Assembly: GCA_937980205.1 (NCBI GenBank)
Contig: CALJKW010000076.1
Location: forward strand, 310,001-374,000
Length of the DNA stretch: 64,000 nucleotides
Reading direction: 5' to 3'
DNA from: an uncultured Myxococcales bacterium
GTDB lineage: Bacteria > Myxococcota > Myxococcia > Myxococcales > Myxococcaceae
Numbering within the stretch: position 1 is the first letter of the stretch; every line of letters starts with the position of its first letter. A program made the translations under genes and the position numbers. The notes below the pieces were generated by a model that had not been told where the DNA came from, did no database searches, and saw only the letters and a program-made list of their open reading frames with translations. Of the stretch, positions 10,487-20,569 are shown piece after piece.

Positions 10487-10954
10487 ATGCTGAAGTCCTT
10501 CAAGAAGCTCATCGCCTCGTGGGCCACCAAGAGCCTCGCCGTCGGCGCCGTGGCGACCGTCATCGACGTCTCCATCGGCAGCTTCCTCGTCTACGTCGTG
10601 CAGTTGCCGACCGCGATCTCCGCGATGCTCGCGCTCGCCATCGGCACCACCGTCAACTTCCTCGGCCAGCGCCGGTACGCCTTCAACGAGAAGAAGGTCG
10701 CCACGCCCGCGCTCCGGTGGGCGCTGATGACCGCCGCGCAGTCGCTCGTGCACGGCCAGCTCGTTCACGTCCTGCGCGACTGGTGGGGAGTCCCTTACCC
10801 CTTGGCCAAGATGGGCAGCGACGTGCTCATCTTCGGCGTTCTCCAGCTGGTGCTGCTGCGCGTGTTCGTCTTCGCCAGGCCCCGCGCCGAAGCCGCTACT
10901 TCTTCTCCTTCGGAGTCAGCACCAGAGCAAGCTGTCGAGCCTGCGCCTCCGTAG
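10487..10954 (+). CDS. GtrA-like membrane protein
   Basis: 155 residues with four predicted helices. The pattern KSLAVGAVATVIDVSIGSFL, then FLGQRRYAFNEKK, then a C-terminal helix ending in FVFA matches the GtrA-like family, small membrane proteins often linked to lipid-linked sugar translocation in polysaccharide modification. A Pro/Ala/Ser-rich tail follows. The start is the ATG at 10487; the same frame upstream lies in Arg/Pro-rich intergenic sequence. No glycosyltransferase partner is adjacent, so the pathway is unknown. The 3' end overlaps the convergent small gene by 59 bases. Confidence 0.75.
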   Translation: MLKSFKKLIASWATKSLAVGAVATVIDVSIGSFLVYVVQLPTAISAMLALAIGTTVNFLGQRRYAFNEKKVATPALRWALMTAAQSLVHGQLVHVLRDWWGVPYPLAKMGSDVLIFGVLQLVLLRVFVFARPRAEAATSSPSESAPEQAVEPAPP

Positions 10955-11132
10955 CGCACCGGTACTCCTGAATCTTGCCGGTGGTGTTCTCGAGGCGAAT
11001 CACCCAGACATCGTTCTCCTGGGTCACGACGGGCTTGGCGAGGGACATGACTGACCCCGCAGCGGAAGCACCGCCCATGCCCGGCCCGCCCGCGAACGAA
11101 TCCACACCCTTGAGCGCGCCCACGCTCTGCAC
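10896..11132 (-). CDS. Small conserved-looking hypothetical protein
   Basis: 78 residues from a GTG at 11132. After a Gly-rich N-terminus, the segment VVTQENDVWVIRLENTTGKI, followed by QEYRCATEAQARQLALVL, has a normal amino-acid mix and alternating strand/helix pattern, unlike the Arg-rich antisense frames around it. It ends in a Lys/Glu cluster and overlaps the 3' end of the GtrA-like gene. No family recognised. Confidence 0.6.
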   Translation of the reverse strand: MQSVGALKGVDSFAGGPGMGGASAAGSVMSLAKPVVTQENDVWVIRLENTTGKIQEYRCATEAQARQLALVLTPKEKK

Positions 11133-11159
11133 GGTGCACGGATTAGGGCCGCAGACTTT

Positions 11160-13016
11160 TCAGGGCCACTCCCACGCCGACCTGTAGGCGCCTGTAGTCT
11201 GCGCGTGCTCGATCAGCCGCGCGAAGTACGGGTGCCGGCCCAGCGTGGCGGAGTCTCCGACCACGAACAGGTGCCGCTTCGCGCGCGTGATGGCGACGTT
11301 GATGCGGCGCAGGTCCTCGAGGAAGCCCAGGGTGCCCTCGGTGTTGCTGCGGACCAGCGACAGCAGGATGGCGGTCTTCTCGCGCCCCTGAAACGCGTCG
11401 ACCGTGTCGACCTCGAGCTCGTCCGCGCCGAGGCGCTCGCGCAAGCCTTCGGCCTGCGCGCGGTACGGCGAGATGACGCCGACCTCGTTCGCCGGCAGCC
11501 CCAGCCGCGCGACGTGCTCGGCGACGAGCTGGGCCTCGCCCTCGTTCGTGAGGCTCTCGGTGCCCTCGCCGGCCTTCTCGTCGAAGCCCTTGCCCGCGGT
11601 GTCGATGAAGAGGAACGGCGGGTGGCCCTCGAGCCGCGCCTCGGCGACCGAGGGGTGCGCGCGCAGCTCGCCGCCGTAGCTCTCGCGCGAGGGGAACTCC
11701 ATCAGCGCGGTGGGGAAGCGGTGCTGCTCTCTGAGCATCTGCTTCACGCCCTCGCCGTGATCGGCGAGCAGCCGCTCGAACAGCGACAGCTCGAGCGCCT
11801 TCGCCTGTCGCGACAGCACCGTCGGAGCGAGCTGCTTCGGGTCTCCCGCGAGGATCACCCGCTCGGCCTTGAGGAACGCCATCAGCGCGAGCGGCTCGGT
11901 GGCCTGCGTGGCCTCGTCGAGCAGCGCGGTGTGGAACCGCTCGGCGAACATCACGTTGCCCTCGAGGTTCGCGAGCGTCGAGCACACCACCTGCGCGCGC
12001 CCGAGCACCGCCGCGACCGCCTTCTTCTCGAGCACGCGCGCTTCGTCCATCAGCTTGCGCGCCTCTCCTTGAGCCTCTCGCGCGTTCGCGAAGCGCTCGC
12101 GGCTGCGGCCCTGGCCGCGCTGCTTGCGCGCGTAGCCGAGCAGGTCGAACGCGTCTTCGAACATCTCGCGCGCGATCTTGCGCGACTCGTTCTCTTCCAC
12201 GAGCAGGTCGAGCGTGTGCGCCTGCAGGTGCGGCAGCACGCGGGCAGGGTGCCCGGCGCGCACCGCCTCGAGGCCGGCTTCGAGGCACAGCTCGAGCAGG
12301 TGATCGACCGCGGCGTTGCTCGCCGCCGTGCAGAGCACCCGCTTGCCCTCGCGCGCGCACTGCACCGCGACCTCGGCGAGCACGTGGCTCTTGCCGGTGC
12401 CCGGCGGGCCGTGGACGAGGAAGAAGTCGTGCGCCGCGAGCGCGCGGGACACCGCGTCGCGCTGCTCGGGGTTCAGCGGGCGCGACGGCTCGAACGACGC
12501 CGGCCGCTCGAACAGCGGAGCCTCGTTGCCGAGCAGCACCTCCCTGCGCCGCCGCGCCACGCCCTTGTCCATCGCGGCGATCTCGCTGAGCGCCTTGCGC
12601 GCGCGATCGAACGTCGCGTCGTTCGCGAGCACGTCGATGCGCAGCCGCCCTTCGTTCACGAAGTCCGGCGGCGGCCGTTCGAACGCCACCTGCACGCTCT
12701 TCGAGGTAGACCGCGTGACGATCCCCGACGGCGGGGCCTCGACCTCGGCCTTGCGCGGAGAGACGGAGACGATCTCTCCCGGCCCGAGCCGCAGCGGCAG
12801 CCGCGCGCCGTGCTCCAGCTCGAAGGTGACGAGCGACCGGCCGCCGAGCCCCGCCGACTGCTCGCGCGCCTCGACGTCGAGCAGCACACGGCCGCGCGCG
12901 ACGAGCTCCGAGAGGGGAAGCTCCTTGCGGTCGAGCTGAAGCCGCGCGCGCTCCTCGGCCCGCTCGAGCTCGAGCAGGCCCTTGAGCTTCTCGAAGTGTT
13001 CGACTTCTCGCGGCAC
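11160..13016 (-). CDS. Superfamily 1 DNA/RNA helicase, UPF1/IGHMBP2-like
   Basis: 618 residues from a GTG. SF1B helicase motifs appear in order: VHGPPGTGKSHVLAEVA (Walker A, about residue 205), LLDEATQATEPLAL (motif II), AGDPKQLAPTVLSRQ (motif III), VDTVDAFQGREKTAILL (motif V) and RRINVAITRAKRHLFVVGD (motif VI). An N-terminal beta-rich region (about 60-150) resembles the stalk/1B domain of eukaryotic-type IGHMBP2 relatives. It is predicted to unwind RNA or DNA using ATP in the cytoplasm; the biological substrate is unknown. It diverges from the YyaL-type gene with only 31 bases between starts, so both promoters must be very compact. Confidence 0.88.
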   Translation of the reverse strand: MPREVEHFEKLKGLLELERAEERARLQLDRKELPLSELVARGRVLLDVEAREQSAGLGGRSLVTFELEHGARLPLRLGPGEIVSVSPRKAEVEAPPSGIVTRSTSKSVQVAFERPPPDFVNEGRLRIDVLANDATFDRARKALSEIAAMDKGVARRRREVLLGNEAPLFERPASFEPSRPLNPEQRDAVSRALAAHDFFLVHGPPGTGKSHVLAEVAVQCAREGKRVLCTAASNAAVDHLLELCLEAGLEAVRAGHPARVLPHLQAHTLDLLVEENESRKIAREMFEDAFDLLGYARKQRGQGRSRERFANAREAQGEARKLMDEARVLEKKAVAAVLGRAQVVCSTLANLEGNVMFAERFHTALLDEATQATEPLALMAFLKAERVILAGDPKQLAPTVLSRQAKALELSLFERLLADHGEGVKQMLREQHRFPTALMEFPSRESYGGELRAHPSVAEARLEGHPPFLFIDTAGKGFDEKAGEGTESLTNEGEAQLVAEHVARLGLPANEVGVISPYRAQAEGLRERLGADELEVDTVDAFQGREKTAILLSLVRSNTEGTLGFLEDLRRINVAITRAKRHLFVVGDSATLGRHPYFARLIEHAQTTGAYRSAWEWP

Positions 13017-13047
13017 GCCCTGACCTTACACGTTACGTTCGGCCACC

Positions 13048-15036
13048 ATGCCTAACCGCCTCGCTTCCGAGCCGTCGCCGTACTTGAGGCAGCACGCCGA
13101 CAACCCGGTCGACTGGTACCCGTGGGGGCCCGAGGCGCTCGAGCGCGCCAGGAAGGAGGACAAGCCGATCCTGCTCTCGGTCGGCTACTCCGCGTGCCAC
13201 TGGTGCCACGTGATGGCGCACGAGTCGTTCGAGGACGACGCGATCGCTCGCCAGATGAACGAGTCGTTCGTGAACGTGAAGATCGATCGCGAAGAGCGGC
13301 CCGATCTCGATCAGCTCTACCAGGGCGTCGTGCAGCTCATGGGGCGCGGCGGCGGCTGGCCGCTGACGGTGTTCCTGACTCCCGACCTCATCCCGTTCTT
13401 CGGCGGCACGTACTTCCCCAGCCACGACAAGTACGGGATGCCGGGGTTCCCGAAGCTGCTCACCGCGCTCTCCGACGCGTGGAAGAACGAGCGCCCCAAG
13501 ATCATGGAGCAGGCCGCGCAGTTCAAAGAGGGCCTGCAGCACTACGTCTCCGTCGGGCTCGACGCGAGCGGCGGCAAGCTCACGGGCGACGACGTCGTGA
13601 AGGCCGCCGCGCTGCTCGAGTCGAAGGTCGACCGCCGGCACGGAGGCTTCGGGCGAAGCGGCCCCAAGTTCCCCAACCCGATGAACGTGCAGCTCTTGCT
13701 GCGCGGCTGGCGGCGCAGCGGTCGCCCCGAGCTCAAGTCCGCCGCGCTGCTCACCCTCGAGAAGATGGCGCTCGGCGGCATCTACGACCAGCTCGGAGGA
13801 GGCTTCCACCGCTACTCCGTCGACGAGCGGTGGCTCATCCCTCACTTCGAGAAGATGCTCTACGACAACGCGCAGCTGTTGCACCTCTACTCCGAGGCGC
13901 AGCAGGTCGAGCCGCGACCTCTGTGGGAGAAGGTCGTGCACGAGACCGTCGCGTACCTGCAGCGCGAGATGACCTCGGTGCACGGCGGCTTCTTCGCCGC
14001 GCAGGACGCCGACAGCGAAGGCGAAGAGGGGAAGTTCTTCGTCTGGACTCCGAAGGAGATCGACGCGCTGCTGAAGCCCGACGTCGCCCAGCGGTTCAAA
14101 GAGGCGTTTGCGGTCACCGACGTCGGCAACTTCGAGCACCACACCAGCGTGCTCGAGGCGGTGAGGCCCATCGACGGCCTCGAAGACGCGCGCCGCACGC
14201 TGCTCGAGGCGAGGTCGAAGCGCGTGCCCCCCGGCCGCGACGACAAGGTCCTCGCCGGGTGGAACGGGCTCACCATTCGCGGGCTCTCGCTCGCCTCGCG
14301 CGTGTTCAACCGGCCCGAGTGGGCCGCGATGGCCGAGCGCGCCGCCGACTTCCTCTTGCTCAAGATGCGCGCGGACGACGGCTCGCTCTTCCGCTCGTGG
14401 CAGGACGGCGGCCGCCTCGCCGGCATGCTCGAGGACTACGGAGACGTCTGCGCCGGCCTCACCGCCCTCTACCAGGCCACGTTCAACGTGCGCTGGCTCG
14501 AGGCCGCCGAGCAGCTCGCCGACTACGCCTGGGACCACTTCTGGGACGAGTCGCAGCGCGCGTACCTCGCTGCGCCGCGCGGCACCAGAGATCTCGTCAT
14601 CGCCACCTGGGCGCTGCACGACAACGCCTTCCCCTCCGGCGCGTCGTCGCTGTGCGAGGCGCAGGTGGCGCTCGGCGCGCTCACCGCTCACGAGCGGCAC
14701 CTCGAGCGGGCAGGGAAGTACCTCGAGCGGCTGTCGGACGAGATGCTCGGCAACCCGTTCGGGTTCGGGCACCTCTGGCTCGCGGCCGATGCGTTCGTCG
14801 ATGGCGCGCCGGAGGTGACCATCGTCGGTGAGGCGCCCGAGCTCGTCGCGGTGCTGGCGAAGAAGTACGCGCCGACGTTCGCGGTGTGCCGCCAGGTCGG
14901 CACGACGGTTCCGGAGATCTTGAAGGAGCAGGTCACGCCGCGGCTGTCGGGGCCGTCGCCTTCGGCCTACGTGTGTCGGAACATGACGTGCGGGCTGCCG
15001 GCGCGGACGCCTCAGGAGCTCGAGAAGCAGCTGTGA
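13048..15036 (+). CDS. YyaL/SPATA20-family thioredoxin-fold protein (DUF255)
   Basis: 662 residues, the usual length. The N-terminus has the family signature (PYLRQHADNPVDWYPWG) and a thioredoxin-like CxxC in SACHWCHVM near residue 50. NVKIDREERPDLDQLY and GGWPLTVFLTPD follow. The rest resembles an alpha/alpha six-barrel of the N-acylglucosamine epimerase/cellobiose type. There is no signal peptide, so it is cytoplasmic. The family is widespread but its reaction is not established. It starts 31 bases from a divergent helicase gene and ends 16 bases before the convergent kinase stop. Confidence 0.88.
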   Translation: MPNRLASEPSPYLRQHADNPVDWYPWGPEALERARKEDKPILLSVGYSACHWCHVMAHESFEDDAIARQMNESFVNVKIDREERPDLDQLYQGVVQLMGRGGGWPLTVFLTPDLIPFFGGTYFPSHDKYGMPGFPKLLTALSDAWKNERPKIMEQAAQFKEGLQHYVSVGLDASGGKLTGDDVVKAAALLESKVDRRHGGFGRSGPKFPNPMNVQLLLRGWRRSGRPELKSAALLTLEKMALGGIYDQLGGGFHRYSVDERWLIPHFEKMLYDNAQLLHLYSEAQQVEPRPLWEKVVHETVAYLQREMTSVHGGFFAAQDADSEGEEGKFFVWTPKEIDALLKPDVAQRFKEAFAVTDVGNFEHHTSVLEAVRPIDGLEDARRTLLEARSKRVPPGRDDKVLAGWNGLTIRGLSLASRVFNRPEWAAMAERAADFLLLKMRADDGSLFRSWQDGGRLAGMLEDYGDVCAGLTALYQATFNVRWLEAAEQLADYAWDHFWDESQRAYLAAPRGTRDLVIATWALHDNAFPSGASSLCEAQVALGALTAHERHLERAGKYLERLSDEMLGNPFGFGHLWLAADAFVDGAPEVTIVGEAPELVAVLAKKYAPTFAVCRQVGTTVPEILKEQVTPRLSGPSPSAYVCRNMTCGLPARTPQELEKQL

Positions 15037-15052
15037 AGTCTGTCCCTGCTGA

Positions 15053-15856
15053 CTAAACGAACACCGCGGCCACGAGCTCATCGGCGCCACCCCCGCCGGT
15101 GAACTCCATGCGCGCGTCATCCAGCGCCCGACAGAACGCCCCACAGTCGGGCCACCGCTCATCGGGGGCCTTCGCGAGCGCCCGCATCACCACGTCATCG
15201 AGCCCCTTGGCGACCTTCGGCAGCGGCACCTCGCACGCGACGACCTTCTGCAACGTGACGGCATCGGACACGCCCTTGAACAGCCGCTTCCCGGTGAGCC
15301 GCTCCCAGAGCAGCACGCCGAGCGAAAACTGATCCGACCTCGGAGTCGCCTCTCCGCCCTCGGCCACCTCCGGAGAAAGGTAGGCCCACTTCCCGGGAAG
15401 CCCCTCGGTCGCGCGGGCGATGCCGAAGTCGATGAGCTTCACCTCTCCGTGCCGCGACACCAGCACGTTGTGCGGCGAGACGTCGCGGTGCAGCACCTTC
15501 AGCGCGCGCCCGTGCCGATCGCGCGCGGTGTGCGCGTGGTGCAGCGCCGAGGCCGCGCTCGCGCCGAGCTGGGCGACGCAGCCCGGCGGCAGCTTCGGCA
15601 CCTCGCGCAGGTCGACGCCGTCGACGAGCTCCATCACCAGCGCCCACGAGCCGCCGACCTCGCCGAAGTCGATGATGCGCACGATGTTCGGGTGCTGCAG
15701 CTGCGCGCAGACGCGGACCTCGGCGAGGAACAGGTCCAGGAACCGCGCATCGGAGGCGAGGTGAGGCAACAGCCGCTTCACCGCGAAGCCGTCCGCGGTG
15801 CGGAAGACCTCACCCATGCCTCCGACGCCGATGCGTTCCTGCAGGAGGTACTTCAC
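15053..15856 (-). CDS. Short Ser/Thr protein kinase (catalytic domain only)
   Basis: 267 residues covering just the kinase fold: GGMGEVFRTADG glycine loop, Lys in FAVKRLL, HRDVSPHN with the catalytic Asp, DFGIAR and SPEV. There is no sensor or membrane domain, so its input must come from elsewhere. Its ATG overlaps the stop of the transglutaminase-like gene by 4 bases, making it the probable last gene of the stressosome operon that begins near 22028. This placement suggests it acts in the same stress output (inference). All catalytic residues look intact. Confidence 0.88.
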   Translation of the reverse strand: MKYLLQERIGVGGMGEVFRTADGFAVKRLLPHLASDARFLDLFLAEVRVCAQLQHPNIVRIIDFGEVGGSWALVMELVDGVDLREVPKLPPGCVAQLGASAASALHHAHTARDRHGRALKVLHRDVSPHNVLVSRHGEVKLIDFGIARATEGLPGKWAYLSPEVAEGGEATPRSDQFSLGVLLWERLTGKRLFKGVSDAVTLQKVVACEVPLPKVAKGLDDVVMRALAKAPDERWPDCGAFCRALDDARMEFTGGGGADELVAAVFV

Positions 15857-17331
15857 CGAACCTGCAGCACGTTCACGCTGCCGATCAACGGAGTGATCTC
15901 CGCGTTCGACTCTTCGCCGACCGCGAAGTGCGTGGCATCAGCGACCACCTGGTTGAACGTCGGGTCCAGCTGGGTCCACTCGCCGACGTACGCCTCGACC
16001 CACTCGTGCCAGTACAGCGCCGGCACCTTGTCGTCGTTCATCAGGTACACCACGCCGTCCACGCGCCGCGCCGGAATTCCCAGCGCCCGCAGCATCGCGA
16101 CCGACAAGAGCGCGTGCTCGGTGCAGTCGCCCTTCATCGTCTGCAGGATGTCGCTCGCGCGGTCGGACGACGCGCCGTAGTCCTTCACCATGTTCGCGGC
16201 GACCCACTGCACGACCTTCTTCGCCGCCGCGTAGGCGTTCTTCTCGTCGCCCGCGACCTTCTTCGCGAGCTCCACGATCTTCGGGTGCGACGCCTCGACC
16301 GCGAGCGTCGACTTGAGGTTCGCGCCGCCGTTCGGGTCCGTCAGCGGCCGCACCTTGTTCTGCACCTTCGGCGGAATCGCCTGGATGGTGATCTCGACCT
16401 GGTCCTTGTCGAGCGCCTTGAACTTCTGCCGGTACGTGTCCTTGCGGAACTTCTCCGGCACGCCCGTCGCGACCAGCACCAGCTCGCCCGGAATCTCCCG
16501 CGCGATCGGCCCCGGCTCCTTCGGCAGCTTGATGCGCGTGTGGCTGAACACCTCGACCACGTCGAGCTTCTGCGCGATGTCCTTCGGCTCGGCGATCGCC
16601 TTCATCGTCCCCGCGAAGTCCATCTCGAGGATGCGGCCCTTCTCGTCGATGTACACGTCGGTCGCGACCTTCTCCTTCTCGGAGATGGTGGTGACCTTCT
16701 TCACCTTCACCGTCACCCCGCCGATGGTGCGCTCGGCCCACGGCCCGGCAGCCGGCGTCGTCGTCAGCTTGTACTGATCGAGATCCTGCGAGTCGACGAC
16801 CGTGCCCTCGAGCTTCACGCCGCGCTTGAGCGCGAGGCGGTACTGGTCCGAGTCCTCGACGAGCTCCTTCGCGGCCGGCAGCGTCAGAATCTCGTTCGGC
16901 TGGTTCGGCCGCTTCCGCAGCACGCGCATGCCCTGCGCCGTCGACGTCGCCTCGAGCGTCTGGTTCCCGCCGTCGCCCTTCTGCTCGATGACGTACGAGA
17001 GCAGCTTCCCCTTGGGCTTCGCCTCGTAGATGCGGCTGTCCTTCAGGTACCGCTCGGACTTGTTGTTCCCCACCATCGCCTTCATCACGAACTCGTTCAC
17101 CGACTCGAACTGGTCCGGCTTGCCGGCGACGGGGCCGAGCTTGAGGAAGGTGTAGCCGATCTTCTTCCCGTTCAGGTACAGGCCGAGGTACTCGCCCTCG
17201 GCCGGGCGGGGCAGATCGATGACGTCGGATTTCGGCGGTTCGGCGGCGAACGACGCCGTCGAGCCGACGAGCGCAACGAGTAGAAGTGTGCGGAGCATCA
17301 AGCCCGTCAACGTACCAAGGGGTGGCCGCAT
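15853..17331 (-). CDS. Secreted transglutaminase-like protein
   Basis: 492 residues with an N-terminal signal peptide (LLLVALVGSTASFA). The C-terminal 130 residues are a transglutaminase-like Cys protease fold with the triad visible: Cys in KGDCTEHALL, His in YWHEWVEAY, Asp in QLDPTFN. The central part (about 50-330) is beta-rich with no recognised family. It is predicted to act in the periplasm, perhaps on peptides or peptidoglycan cross-links; the substrate is unknown. The start at 17331 is supported by GGGGAG three to four bases upstream, although a second ATG at 17298 would also give a signal peptide. The ATG directly follows the stop of the histidine kinase gene. Confidence 0.82.
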   Translation of the reverse strand: MRPPLGTLTGLMLRTLLLVALVGSTASFAAEPPKSDVIDLPRPAEGEYLGLYLNGKKIGYTFLKLGPVAGKPDQFESVNEFVMKAMVGNNKSERYLKDSRIYEAKPKGKLLSYVIEQKGDGGNQTLEATSTAQGMRVLRKRPNQPNEILTLPAAKELVEDSDQYRLALKRGVKLEGTVVDSQDLDQYKLTTTPAAGPWAERTIGGVTVKVKKVTTISEKEKVATDVYIDEKGRILEMDFAGTMKAIAEPKDIAQKLDVVEVFSHTRIKLPKEPGPIAREIPGELVLVATGVPEKFRKDTYRQKFKALDKDQVEITIQAIPPKVQNKVRPLTDPNGGANLKSTLAVEASHPKIVELAKKVAGDEKNAYAAAKKVVQWVAANMVKDYGASSDRASDILQTMKGDCTEHALLSVAMLRALGIPARRVDGVVYLMNDDKVPALYWHEWVEAYVGEWTQLDPTFNQVVADATHFAVGEESNAEITPLIGSVNVLQVR

Positions 17332-18330
<999 letters not shown>

Positions 18331-18942
18331 TTAAGCCGCGCCTCCGAGCCACCGCGCGACGAGCACGAGCGCGTCGTCGCTTCCCTTGCTCCAGCGCAAG
18401 AGCGACTTCTGCGCGATGGCCTTCGGCTCACCGAAGAGCTCGAGCTCTTCCCGAAAGTCGGGCCGCACGCCGTCGGTCGCGAACAAGAGCACGTCGCCGC
18501 GATGCACCGGCAGCGAGGTGGTGCGAATGCCGGCGAGCTGGCCGCCCACGACTCCTCCGACGACGAGCAGCGACTGCCGCCGCGGGTTCGCCAGCGGGTC
18601 GGCGCGCAAGAGCATGCCCTCGACGTTGCCGATGCCGGCCCAGCTCAGCTCCGAGCGGGCCGAGTCGAAGCGCGCGAGGCTCATCACCACGCCCCGCGTG
18701 CCCTTGAGCCGCTCGTGGCACCGCCGCAGCTGGTCGTCGACCGCGGCGTCGGGGCGCTCTTCGAGCACCTGCACCGCGCGCTGCGCGGCCTCGGCGGCCG
18801 GGGCGCCGTGCCCCAGGCCGTCGATGGCCGCGACGAGCGTGCCTCCGGCGAACGGCTTCACCGCGTGAGCGTCGCCGCAGTGCTGCTCTCCTTCGAGCGG
18901 CCGCACTGCGACGGCCCACTCGAGGTTCAACGCCGGGCCCAT
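18331..18942 (-). CDS. rsbX: PP2C-type feedback phosphatase, RsbX-like
   Basis: 203 residues with the SpoIIE/PP2C metal-binding motifs LVAAIDGLGHGAPAAEAA near 37, LFATDGVR near 154 and SDDALVLVAR near the end. Single-domain length and the place directly after rsbT match RsbX, which removes phosphates from RsbR/RsbS to reset the stressosome. The ATG at 18942 lies inside the end of rsbT (16-base overlap); the frame continues upstream, but only as rsbT antisense-frame residues. Cytoplasmic. The symbol is assigned from domain plus synteny. Confidence 0.8.
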   Translation of the reverse strand: MGPALNLEWAVAVRPLEGEQHCGDAHAVKPFAGGTLVAAIDGLGHGAPAAEAAQRAVQVLEERPDAAVDDQLRRCHERLKGTRGVVMSLARFDSARSELSWAGIGNVEGMLLRADPLANPRRQSLLVVGGVVGGQLAGIRTTSLPVHRGDVLLFATDGVRPDFREELELFGEPKAIAQKSLLRWSKGSDDALVLVARWLGGAA

Positions 18943-19334
18943 TTTTTCATCGTCACCATGGTGCCCTTGCCGACTTCCGATTGAATCTCGAACTCGTCCA
19001 TCATCCGCTTCGCGCCGGGCAGCCCGAGGCCCAGCCCGCCAGCGGTGGAATAACCGTCGGTCATCGCGCGCTCCACGTTCGCGATGCCCGGGCCCTGGTC
19101 CTTCGCGATCACCTTCAGGCACCTGCGCCCGTCCGCGCCCTCGACGATGGCCAGCTGAATCTCCCCGGTCTTCGCGTAGACGACGATGTTCCGCGCCACC
19201 TCGGAGATGGCCGTCGCGATGACCGTCAGCTCCGAGCTCGAGAAGCCCAGCTGCGCGCCCAGCGCGCGGCCTTCGCGCCGCGCAGCCACGATGTCCGATT
19301 CGTGGCGAATGGGGACGCACGTCTCAGCCGCCAC
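18927..19334 (-). CDS. rsbT: Stressosome switch kinase RsbT
   Basis: 135 residues with a GHKL-type Ser/Thr kinase fold: ISEVARNIVVYAKTGEI (N box), DQGPGIANV (G1) and GGLGLGLPGAKRMMDEF (G2). Length and sequence match RsbT rather than the longer RsbW. The RsbT family phosphorylates RsbS and RsbR on stress, leaves the stressosome and binds an RsbU-type N-domain, which here is on the histidine kinase two genes on. It starts with GTG 11 bases inside the end of rsbS, indicating translational coupling and fixed stoichiometry. Confidence 0.88.
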   Translation of the reverse strand: MAAETCVPIRHESDIVAARREGRALGAQLGFSSSELTVIATAISEVARNIVVYAKTGEIQLAIVEGADGRRCLKVIAKDQGPGIANVERAMTDGYSTAGGLGLGLPGAKRMMDEFEIQSEVGKGTMVTMKKWARR

Positions 19335-19695
19335 CGCGCGGCTCCTTCTTCCGGCGCTCGAGCAGCGCCAGGCCCTCGTCGAGGTCGAGCGCCGTGTCGA
19401 TGCCCTCGAGCGTGAGCCCGAGCTGCACCATCGCGAACGCCACCTCGGGCTGAATGCCGACGATGACGGCGTTCGCTGCGCGCAGCGTCGAGACCTTCAC
19501 GATGCCGACGAGCAGCCGCGACGCATACGAGTCGAGCACGTCGAGCGCGCTGACGTCGATGACGAGCCCTCGCACCCCTTTTTCGCCCACGCGCCGCGCC
19601 AGGTCCGCGCGCAGCTGGTCGAGCTCGGCGTCGTCGAGCTCGGCCTGGATGCTCACGATCAGCGTGTCACGGAGCTTGAGAATGGGCACCGGCAT
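19324..19695 (-). CDS. rsbS: Stressosome scaffold RsbS (single STAS domain)
   Basis: 123 residues forming one STAS domain (LVIDVSALDVLDSYASRLL, then VIVGIQPEVAFAMVQLGL). The Ser of LDSYAS (residue 56) matches the phospho-acceptor Ser of RsbS. RsbS forms the core of the cytoplasmic stressosome with RsbR and holds RsbT. It overlaps rsbR by 29 bases and rsbT by 11. A Lys/Arg/Glu-rich C-terminus ends the protein. Confidence 0.88.
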   Translation of the reverse strand: MPVPILKLRDTLIVSIQAELDDAELDQLRADLARRVGEKGVRGLVIDVSALDVLDSYASRLLVGIVKVSTLRAANAVIVGIQPEVAFAMVQLGLTLEGIDTALDLDEGLALLERRKKEPRGGG

Positions 19696-20536
19696 GGGCG
19701 GTCTCCAGAATGCGGTTCGCTTCTTCGAGGCCGCCCTGCAGATCTCCGACGGCGTTGAGCCGCGAGGCGTCGATGCCGAGCACCACGAGCGCCTGCGCGA
19801 CGTCGGCCGACAGGCCCGTGATGATCGCGTGAGCGCCCATCAGCCGCGCCGCGGCGACGGTCTGAAAGAGGTGGTTCGCGACCTTCGAGTCGACCGCCGC
19901 CACGCCGGTGATGTCGATGACGACGACCTTCGCGCGGTGCTCGCGCACCGCCCGGAGCAGCGACTCGGTGAGGTGGCGCGCCCGGTTCGTGTCGATGATG
20001 CCGACGATGGGAATCAGCAGGAGCCGCTCGCGCACCTGCAGCACCGGCGTCGACAGCTCCTGAATCGACTCGGCCTGCTGCGAGATGATGCGCTCCTTGG
20101 CCTTCAGGTACTCCTCGCCGACGACGCTCATCGACTGATCGAGGTACTCGCTCTGCGCCGTCAGCGCGCGCGTGAGCCGCTGCGGCTCTTTGGCCAGCGC
20201 AGACACGAGGTGCGGAATCATCACGCGCTGGAAGGCCGAGATGAGGTCGAACCACTCGCTGAAGGGCAGGTTCATCGTCGCGTACATCTGCCCCTGCTGG
20301 CGCTGGTTCTCGAGCAAGGGCTGCCAGTTGCCCTCGACCGCCGTCTTCAACAGCTCGAGGCCCTGCTTGCGCTGCGCCTCGAGCTGCTCGGGCGGCATGC
20401 GCTGCAGCACCGCCGAGAGCCCGGGGATGGTGCGCACCACCTCCATCAGGTGCGCGTGCAGCTCGGGCTCGCGGCGAACGTAGACCTCGAAATAGTCCTT
20501 CATGCCCGCGGCGTCGGGCGGGACGAATGGTTTCAT
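19667..20536 (-). CDS. rsbR: Stressosome sensor RsbR (globin-like N-domain plus STAS)
   Basis: 289 residues. The N-terminal 150 residues are all helical and resemble the RsbR non-heme-globin sensor. A linker helix follows, then a C-terminal STAS domain (VVVIDITGVAAVDSKVANHL, then AHAIITGLSADVAQALVVLGI). The usual Thr acceptor in the VDT motif is Ser here, and the second acceptor position reads Ala (VAQAL), so phosphorylation control may be simplified (inference). It is the first of the rsbRSTX genes, 33 bases after the GNAT stop. The signal it senses is unknown. Cytoplasmic. Confidence 0.87.
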   Translation of the reverse strand: MKPFVPPDAAGMKDYFEVYVRREPELHAHLMEVVRTIPGLSAVLQRMPPEQLEAQRKQGLELLKTAVEGNWQPLLENQRQQGQMYATMNLPFSEWFDLISAFQRVMIPHLVSALAKEPQRLTRALTAQSEYLDQSMSVVGEEYLKAKERIISQQAESIQELSTPVLQVRERLLLIPIVGIIDTNRARHLTESLLRAVREHRAKVVVIDITGVAAVDSKVANHLFQTVAAARLMGAHAIITGLSADVAQALVVLGIDASRLNAVGDLQGGLEEANRILETAHAGAHSQAP

Positions 20537-20569
20537 CGGCGGTAAGACTCCCCTCGGGCTGTGCGCGGA

